Source of the DNA: Hirudo medicinalis
Taxonomy: Eukaryota > Annelida > Clitellata > Hirudinida > Hirudinidae
Assembly (NCBI GenBank): GCA_011800805.1
Contig: MPNW01000555.1
Span: 59,716-87,215, forward strand
DNA: 27,500 nt
Reading direction: 5' to 3'
Every line of letters begins with the position of its first letter. The stretch's first letter is position 1. Below the pieces are notes generated by a model. The model was given only the letters and a program-made list of their open reading frames with translations, did not search any database and was not told where the DNA came from. Below, one piece after another: positions 21,401 through 27,500 of this stretch. A program made the translations under genes and the position numbers.

Positions 21401-22913
21401 TTCATCATTTATCAAGAATAATGCATCAAAAGGGAGAGTAATAAATAATCAGAGGGTTTTTTTTGTAACTGCAAATACCTGCATGAATAATACATAATTG
21501 CAAAGGTGATTCATGAGCACAACTTCGGAATGCCTGTGATGTGCTCCTTAAGCAAGTGATGCCTCGTAATGGTGATTATTTCAAAAGAATTGTTACAATC
21601 ACTTTCAGCAGTATTGCAAAATGATGCCCATATTTGTACTAAAAAACTATCACATCAGATAATGTGACACTTAAATATTTTTAAAGCTGAAATCCAAACC
21701 TCCGATAAAGAAAAAGCATTAGAATTAAAAAGCTCGTCCTTAGGAGTAGAAAAAAATTAGAAAACTCAGTCAAGAAATGACTAATAAATAAAAAATTAAT
21801 TTATAGATTAAGATTAAGAAGATTTTTTAAAAGTAATGAAATAGGCTTGGCTAGCTAAACTCAGCTTTGATAACTCATGTTTTTGAGAATTTTTAGGTCC
21901 AAATTCCCCTTTAAGATTCTTCATTTTGAATAAGAATAATCTAAATGTCAATTTGTAAATTACTGATTGTCAAATGTTGCAAATGAACCAATCACTTTAT
22001 GGACTCAATTCAATTAGTCATTAGAAATATTTATCAGGAAGTTCCTAGCATGACATTCATCGATGCATTGATTCACAAAGACATCACACAAATTGATCTT
22101 CATCCCATTAAATGCAACATTCATCATGCAAGATCCTTAAAATTAAAATTGTCAAACCACTCTGAGTTGTCATGTGGATATGATGATGATGATGATGATG
22201 ATGATGTTAAACTTACCGGCTGGTTGTTTCGGGGATATTGGTACTCGTTGGGTACACAGGGGAACTTTTCAATGCTTCTCGGATCCTGCTGATGATGACG
22301 ATGGTGATGGTGGTGATGATGATGATGCAGATGGCCAAAGCCATCCCCTTCGTGGCAAGAATGGTGGCGGTGGGTGAGTTCGGGAGACGGTGGTTGCACG
22401 TCAGGTCTGTTGTTGTAGTACTCCGCTTCTGAGCTCACCATGGGAATGCTGGCATTATTAAAATCATCACTGTTATCTTAATGAGAAATTATAATATTTA
22501 TGTAAATAAACATCTACAGTCAAATGCATGATTTTCATGATATTTAGCATAAACAAATTAATAACAACAATAGCTTACACACTAAAGTCTCAAGAATGAA
22601 CTTAAAATGGAACCTAATTGTGGAACTTTTGAGAACAAAAAATGTTAAATCCATCACAGAAATATATTAAACAGAATAAAAATTATTATTATAAATAATA
22701 ATATTAATTATTATAAATAATAATTTAATAAAATAAAAATAATGCAATCATGTTCTGCATGACATTGTCATTATGCTAGTTCAAATCAAACAGTCCAGTG
22801 GCAAAGTTATGCATGAACATCACAAACATAAGAACAAATCACATTCCTAACATTCTCAAGACATTATTTGATGTCATCATCATCATTATTATTATTTGTT
22901 TTTATAATTATAC

Positions 22914-22944
<31 letters not shown>

Positions 22945-25256
22945 ATCACCAACATCATATAATAAATAATTCCATTTTGCATTAAAAGAACTTTTGTATT
23001 GCAATTCTACCTTATATCAACATATCAATTTTACCCCACATTTTAAAGTAATTTTATGACAAAAAAACAATATTTAAGATCACCATCATTATCATCATCA
23101 TCATCAACAACAACAACCATCCATAGTTTGCATGATGTGTTTATGACCTACATCCATTAGTCATCTCCTAATTAAATAAATCTCATTGATATTTACTTGC
23201 CAAGAGAAGAGCAACACCTGATTAAAGCAAGTGAAATGTTTATCTAATAAATATAATAAATCTAATAAACATAACAAATATATCTTGATAGGCATGAAGT
23301 GTGAGTGAATATTAATTATAATTAATAAACAATAAAGTATGTTCAACTGGAAGCAGTCGATGAAATCGTTTTGAGGACGAATCGAAACGATGATGTTGCA
23401 ATAAAATAAAAAAACAGGGGAAGCACGACCGACCAATCGGGAACGGTGAGCGGAGCTGCCTTCTGCGTCAGGTAGTTTTTGAATCTGATCTCGAAGGCCT
23501 GACCGATGGTGGTTATGACATCCCTCGCCAGGCCGCCCTTGCACTCGAGCACGTAGCAACATCGACTGCTGTCACCCTTGGCAACGTAGGCCACAAAGTC
23601 CTGAGTCTCCTGATGATGTTATTGATAATGGTGATGGCGACGACATTATCGATGGCGACCGTCGCGACGTGCAGTACAGAGACAGACTGCACTGCTATTT
23701 TATACAAAGAGTTGTTTTCAGGGTTCTCGTGTGAGATACATTTGAGTTTGTAATTGTCGCATTGTCTTTTTCTAAATAGTCGTCGAAATAAAGTTGAACT
23801 GTGTTGCATTTGAAGCTGAGTTTAATGCGAAAGACCCAACAGTGACGACGATGTCATGAGATGGACTCATCTCTTTGACGATGTCATCGATGGTGGCTCA
23901 TGCCATTACAGCTTTCCATAATTCAAGTCTTTAAATCATATATTTATATTTTATGGTCAATGCAATTATGCAATTAATATTTTTCAACTGTTTAAGTTGT
24001 ATAAATATTAATAAAATATGCCATCGACATTAACATCAACTTAAAGATTTAATGCAAATTGTTTAGTTGAAGTTACAACTGCAAATTAAAATCAATTTGA
24101 CAATAAATCCCAAAAATTAATAAGAAAAAATATCTCACAGGTTCTCCTCCTGATGCAAAGGAGATGGAAGGCATGAAGTGTTGATGGATCAACTGCAAAT
24201 TGTCCATTAGTGATAAATAAAAAATTATTAATTTAATTAATTACTTTAATAATGACATTAATAGTAATTCACAAGTATTAATATCGTTTTTTGCAATAAC
24301 GTCAGTTAAATAAAGTGGCCGATAGATCCTAACGAGACGTAAATGTTAAAGTCGAGCTTACGTTTTTCGTTTCCGAATGGACGACGGTCAGACTCTCGGT
24401 GGTGATCGTGAGGACGACGTCGACGCACGAGGTCTGCACGTCCGGATTCGCCCCCAAATATCTGTCGAGCTTTGGGTTCTGAGGGAGAGATTATTGTTCG
24501 ATAAATATTTATGACTAATGTTGTTTTACTTATTACGAACATTGCGTTGAACACTGTTGATCGATTGTTCGCTCATTTGTTCGAGAAAAATTAAATTTTT
24601 GACGACCTCTCACCTTCTTAAACTTCTGATTTCTTTTCAAACCCAGAATGTGACAAAGTCTGTTTATTGACTCGCTAAATTTAGAAAAAAATGTGCAAAC
24701 TTAAAACCATTTGCAACCTCGCATCGTCCGTGAACAAGAATTTAAAACTTAATTAAATTAAATTCCTGTCAATGATGGAAAAATATGAAATAAATCTTTA
24801 ATTGAGGAAAAAAAGATGTCTCACTTTGTGATGGCAGTTCTTGTGTCAAAGTCAAGTGCCCTCATTGACTCCAAGACGGCAATGCTGCCCGTGTACTGAA
24901 GTATCAAATGCGCGATTAAGTACATTTTTAAAGGTTTGTCATTATTTACTTTTCTGCTTAAACCATCCACATCAAAACTAGCTGTTTTAAACTAGTATGT
25001 TAGCAAGAAATTAAAGGTCATTTAAAAACTCAAAATGGAAATCTTCTAACTCCAATCTCACTTGTTAGGTTTTTATTTTAGAATTTAAGTTAAAATGAAC
25101 TCATTTAAATGTGAAAGTAAAACATACTCTAACTGCATAAGAAATCCCCACGTCAGGGTGGAGTTGTTCATTGGCATGTAGCCACCCATGCTTTGGTCTG
25201 CTCACAAAACTTCCATCATTGGACCAATCATGCTTTTTGGTTTTGTTTTGAAACAT
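17513..25256 (-). CDS. Shc: SHC-family adaptor protein (PTB-CH1-SH2), 12 coding exons
   Basis: Phosphotyrosine adaptor that couples activated receptor tyrosine kinases to Grb2/Sos-Ras signalling at the plasma membrane. I reconstructed the minus-strand coding exons as 25256-25128, 24895-24825, 24674-24614, 24478-24362, 24192-24139, 23609-23434, 22448-22217, 21346-21325, 21142-21041, 18483-18395, 18247-18116 and 17650-17513. All have AG acceptors and GT donors with matching phases, totalling 1323 nt (440 aa plus stop). The PTB domain (about residues 15-200) shows [28 protein letters not shown] and [15 protein letters not shown]1 holds EYYNN (Tyr213/Tyr214). The SH2 domain (about 342-433) shows [16 protein letters not shown] (Arg365 is the phosphotyrosine-binding arginine), [11 protein letters not shown] and SVSHLVNYH. 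The domain order and start resemble vertebrate p52 Shc (about 473 aa). There is no p66-type CH2 region. The ATG at 25256 has an in-frame TGA just upstream. The two exons around 21 kb are the least certain part. Confidence 0.93.
17871..18022 (+). repeat. tRNA-derived SINE-like element, copy 3 (in SHC last intron)
   Basis: The plus strand shows AGTTGGCTCAGTG, GTTCCTGCC, GCGTCATGTTCGAAACCCAGC (box B), AAGCGCCCCTGACGC and GGTGCTACATAAATAA, ending in a (TTACA)n tail of four units. The block order matches copies 1 and 2, while the tail sequence differs. It is antisense to SHC and lies 94 bases from the SH2 exon donor. Confidence 0.65.
18855..18934. repeat. 14-bp minisatellite
   Basis: Five units of caacgataacatag with C/G and A/G variants, plus a partial sixth, lie in the SHC intron between 18483 and 21041. 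The 161-codon minus-strand frame over this region is open partly because of this repeat. Confidence 0.92.
19205..19695 (+). pseudogene. hAT-type transposase remnant (GTF2IRD2/ZBED-like), frameshifted
   Basis: Three plus-strand frames in succession carry pieces typical of hAT-superfamily transposases related to vertebrate ZBED5/FAM200/GTF2IRD2 C-termini. These are [15 protein letters not shown] and [18 protein letters not shown] ... [19 protein letters not shown] (19216-19452), [21 protein letters not shown] (19407-19592) and [20 protein letters not shown] (19606-19665). Stops and frameshifts separate them, and no BED finger, catalytic N-terminal half or terminal repeats were seen. It is a dead fragment inside an SHC intron, on the opposite strand. 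Confidence 0.85.
20030..20262 (+). mobile_element. second LINE 3' end (CR1/L2/jockey-type), truncated
   Basis: The plus-strand frame [36 protein letters not shown] and LKTYLFDE ends at TAG 20222. It is the conserved C-terminus of a non-LTR reverse transcriptase ORF. A three-unit AAATT tail follows at 20246-20260. It belongs to a different lineage from the copy at 4364-4880, which has an ATTTG-type tail and different sequence, although both share the W-N-x-L-P core. It is 5'-truncated to the last 60 or so codons. Confidence 0.8.
21041..21142 (-). other. Shc: SHC CH1 exon with adaptin-like PF motif; tandem acceptors
   Basis: The exon encodes residues 289-321 plus split codons, including a run of seven serines and [15 protein letters not shown] may correspond to the MKPF of the adaptin-binding segment just before SH2 in vertebrate SHC1, though the similarity is short. 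The donor TCAAATA|gtgaga exits in phase 1 as exon 10 requires. The phase-1 acceptor is at 21142 (gaatag|GTTTTG). Phase-0 alternatives (gag|CAG at 21134 and cag|AGC at 21131) would join exon 7 directly and skip the microexon, giving 429 aa if 21131 is used. Confidence 0.7.
21325..21346 (-). other. Shc: candidate 22-nt SHC microexon
   Basis: Minus strand ttttacag|GTGAGGTCTGAGAGTGAAAGAG|gtaagg: a good polypyrimidine acceptor and a strong donor enclose 22 nt (VRSESER plus one base). It enters in phase 0, matching the exon 7 donor, and exits in phase 1, matching an acceptor for the next exon at 21142. It has no homologue I can name and is supported only by splice signals and phase. Confidence 0.5.
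22180..22206. repeat. (GAT)n microsatellite beside SHC exon 7 donor
   Basis: Nine GAT units (ATC on the SHC strand) lie in the intron, 10 bases past the exon 7 donor at 22217. Confidence 0.9.
22217..22448 (-). other. Shc: SHC CH1 linker exon 7 with YYNN site and poly-His
   Basis: The acceptor is tgccag|CATTCCC and the donor CAGCCG|gtaagt. It encodes residues 204-280. EAEYYNNRP corresponds to the twin Tyr239/Tyr240 YYND site of vertebrate SHC1. Both Tyr213 and Tyr214 are in a Y-x-N Grb2-SH2 context. A run of nine His (residues 244-252), interrupted then by Arg and two more His, is encoded by mixed CAT/CAC codons. [10 protein letters not shown] follows with further tyrosines. The poly-His run is not found in the vertebrate protein. 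Confidence 0.88.
22682..22740. repeat. A/T palindromic stretch
   Basis: The sequence attattattataaataataat occurs twice around a short spacer and is self-complementary, so it could form a hairpin. It lies in an SHC intron. Confidence 0.7.
22873..22943. repeat. (ATC)n / (ATT)n microsatellite
   Basis: A short ATC run leads into ATT units interrupted by tgtttttataattatac, within an SHC intron. Confidence 0.88.
23082..23120. repeat. (ATC)n-(AAC)n microsatellite
   Basis: ATC units pass into AAC units (atcatcatcatcaacaacaa) in the same SHC intron. Confidence 0.85.
23434..25256 (-). other. Shc: SHC PTB-domain exons 1-6
   Basis: Six exons encode the PTB domain, which in this family binds NPxpY motifs and acidic phosphoinositides. 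Exon 1 supplies the start and strand one ([19 protein letters not shown]). Exon 2 (24895-24825) gives [16 protein letters not shown] and ends in phase 2, completed by the C opening exon 3 to make Asn67. Exon 4 (24478-24362) is GC-rich and carries the central strands ([16 protein letters not shown]). Exon 5 (54 nt) gives [16 protein letters not shown], and exon 6 gives the C-terminal helix ([17 protein letters not shown]). Every junction falls inside sequence collinear with vertebrate SHC1, which supports each boundary. The exon 6 donor (ttg|gtcggt) is inferred from phase with exon 7. Confidence 0.9.
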
Positions 25257-27115
25257 TTTTCAACTTTGAACTTGTACTATTAATCTAGAAAAATGGAAAA
25301 GTATGTGCTTGAAGAAGTTCATTGTGTGAATAACGAGCTTTAGGAGCCCATAAACCCAAAAGAAACTGAAATAGTAAACAACGAACCTTGCTGGTGAAAA
25401 TTAATGTACCACCAAATAAAATCACACCATATTCTGAAAGTATTTATTAACTATAAATTATATGCATTACTTTAGCAATTCGAACTGAAACAAGTAAACG
25501 TCTATTGCAGACCTGTTTGACGTGCCCTTCCGCTTCTAATATACTTGTTTATACGTGAATAGGATTGAATCTTTGCTGGGTGGACTTAAATAAATTCTGA
25601 TTAATGTCATATTAATTTGCCAGCAATTAACAATCTACCCAATGATTTCGAATAAAAATTCATTTTTAGTATCTAGCACAATAGCAGTGAAGACAATAAA
25701 TACACAAGCGCTTGATAAAAGTAAAATCAAAATTAATTTGCCTGGTGGATTTATGCAGAGTTAAAAAGTAAACGCGGAGTAAAACAACGAATACAATTTT
25801 ATTTCATGTAAAAATTAATTTATAAGTTCCTGCGTATAACGAAAATGTTTTTGTTCACTTGTGGAACAGGAGTAAAAAGATCGTCACTGGTTTTTGTCTA
25901 TTTTGTAATTTAAAACGCTATTGGTATAAAATGTAACTTGCTTGCTTTTGTTGGTGTATTTGTTTTCGGCTTTTACTCGTCTAAAGTCTGCGTGCATGCT
26001 TTGTCTTGGTTGTTGAATATTACTAATAAGACATTAATTAATAATGCTACTAAAAACAATAATTAGACTAATAACAGTAATACTGTAAGATTGGAATATA
26101 TTACAGATGTCATCAAACAAATCCAATTAAATAAACTGATCATCAAGAGGATGACAGAAGTGATTCCCAATGATTGCCATAAGAGTGGCGACTGATTACC
26201 ATAACCGAATTACATCATCCAGACCGCAGCACTGATTGAATATTCTGAGACAATAGTTTTAATCATTCTTGTGCGTTCACGTCCTTTTGCTGGCTTCTTG
26301 ACAGCTATTTGATTATAGATGATTTGTTGGTCAATTAACTGTTATAGTAATAAACGAAATGATTTGTATTTCATTGCAGATTTTTACATAATGCTATTGA
26401 ATGTATATCTGAAAATCCGTAAGCATGTAAATAATATCTTAAACACATAAAAAATATTATTGATATTGTTATTATGAAATACATCTTAAATTATAGTTAT
26501 TTGTTGTTTGAGATTGTAATTACGTCAACAAGAAATCCCGATGCCACATATTAAAATAAATATTAAAATAAAACTGGTAATTTAAATTTATTACTTGCAA
26601 TTACTGTCACCTCTTAGGAAACCATGTTTTCTTAAGCTAGCTTACAATCGTTTTAATTTAGTTCATCATGGAGCTTCCAATCATCGCAAACTTCAGTCCT
26701 ACCGCGTTTGTGTTTTCTCTTTAATAGGGGGTCACCCTATTGTTCGTTTGTTTGGGCATATCCTCGAGTTGGGGTCACCCACAGTCATCAAATGAAGCCA
26801 AACACCTACTGAAAGTTGATTTGCATATCCACGAACATTCTTGCATAAACACATTTCTAAAATTGGAGCCTCTGGGTTAATTGTGGAAACTGGTGAGACC
26901 AGGTACGGAACACGGTGACGAATCGAAAGCAGCGGAACGAGTTAATCAATTCAGGTAATCTCGTGTCTACCTGTGTAGTGATAAAGGTCGCATGCTCTGC
27001 AGTAAGGCGAGTCACTTGAGTTCGTAAACAGCGCTTGACTTTCTAAGTTCGTAAGTTCTGCTGGATTTTAGAAAAGTTCGTTCAGATCTTTCGTTTCGTT
27101 TGCAAAACTTTCGCC
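25257..27115. promoter_or_regulatory. divergent intergenic region between SHC and the 27.1-kb gene
   Basis: The two start codons face away from each other across 1859 bases, so both promoters, and any noncoding first exons, should lie here. The right-hand part (about 26900-27115) is richer in GC than the AT-rich middle and is probably the 5' UTR and promoter of the plus-strand gene. I see no convincing TATA box. A 66-codon plus-strand frame at 26595 has no recognisable content. Confidence 0.5.
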
Positions 27116-27500
27116 ATGAGTGGAGTTAAAGGCTTCCTGAGAAGAATGAGCTTCAAGGAGCCTAAAGTATGAAATGGTGAATGCATGTTTAGAAGTTGTT
27201 GTTGTAATGCTGCCTTTTTTCGTTTCTTCAGAAAACTCAGTCTAAGTCAGCATCGACCGGTCATCTGGAGCAGAAGTTTCGAACACAGCAACAACAACAA
27301 CAACCAAACGTCGAAGACAACATCCCATACTGTCTGAGACAACTCCAACTTGAAGCAAACAACAGCAACAACAACAACAACAACTATAAGGAACTGAGCA
27401 AATCGCATAACCACGTGAGCGGCAGAGGAACTAAGCAAGGCACCACTTACATTAATAACCTTGGAAGTGACCATCATCATCGTCATCATCATCATAACAA
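27116..27500 (+). CDS. unidentified gene, first two exons, cut by window end
   Basis: Exon 1 (27116-27166) starts at ATG in a good context (cgccATGa) and encodes MSGVKGFLRRMSFKEPK, with donor AAA|gtatga. Exon 2 begins at 27232 after ctttttt...cttcag and stays in phase 0. It encodes a low-complexity N-terminus: KTQSKSASTGHLEQKFRTQ, a poly-Gln run, DNIPYCLRQLQLEANN, a poly-Asn run, then a His-rich end at the window edge. An internal gtgagc at 27415 could be an alternative donor, but the frame remains open to 27499. LRRMSF fits the basophilic-kinase pattern R-R-x-S. I do not recognise the family from this N-terminus; later domains lie outside. Confidence 0.7.

Noticed and set aside
22174..22432. 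Plus-strand poly-Met and poly-Asp frames around 22.2-22.4 kb
   Set aside because: Antisense to SHC exon 7, whose minus-strand reading gives a conserved YYNN site with correct splice junctions.

Overview
This is an AT-rich, microsatellite-heavy animal nuclear sequence. It has spliceosomal GT-AG introns, very long runs of (ATT)n and (GAT)n, tRNA-derived SINE-like repeats, decayed LINE and hAT fragments, and metazoan signalling and trafficking genes. The proteins are clearly bilaterian but not vertebrate. A lophotrochozoan, possibly a leech-like annelid, would fit, but that is only an impression from composition and gene structure.

Layout. Positions 1-10.1 kb hold no gene I can support. They contain long trinucleotide arrays, two related SINE-like copies (about 1.3-1.49 kb, minus; about 8.47-8.69 kb, plus), a tRNA-Glu-like SINE or tRNA pseudogene (about 6.95-7.12 kb), the 3' end of a non-LTR retrotransposon (4.36-4.88 kb, minus), a possible DNA-transposon end (3.44-3.53 kb) and an 8/12-bp minisatellite (9.3-9.43 kb). 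At 10.208-11.122 kb (plus) a single exon encodes the complete dynamin-like GTPase region of an EHD membrane-remodelling ATPase. The C-terminal helical part and EH domain expected in this family are not found anywhere in the window. Downstream lie a 17-bp tandem repeat and mixed GAT/GAC/ATT arrays. At 13.184-15.058 kb (plus) lies an intronless, unusually long (624 aa) clan-2-like microsomal cytochrome P450.

The main result is a complete SHC adaptor gene on the minus strand (25.256 down to 17.513 kb). I reconstructed it as 12 coding exons, and every splice phase agrees. They encode about 440 aa in the order PTB, CH1 linker (with a Tyr-Tyr-Asn-Asn Grb2-type site and a poly-His run), SH2. It includes a candidate 22-nt microexon and tandem alternative acceptors that preserve frame if the microexon is skipped. 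Its introns carry a hAT transposase remnant, another LINE 3' end, a third SINE-like copy and a 14-bp minisatellite. SHC is head-to-head with an unidentified plus-strand gene starting at 27.116 kb (poly-Gln, poly-Asn and poly-His tracts, running off the window). The 1.86 kb between the two start codons must hold both promoters.

The named genes belong to receptor signalling (SHC), endosomal membrane recycling (EHD) and oxidative metabolism (P450). I see no sign that they form one pathway beyond physical proximity. I do not see a wholly new system. The points most worth following are the SHC microexon, the GTPase-only EHD exon with a P450 downstream, and the repeat families.
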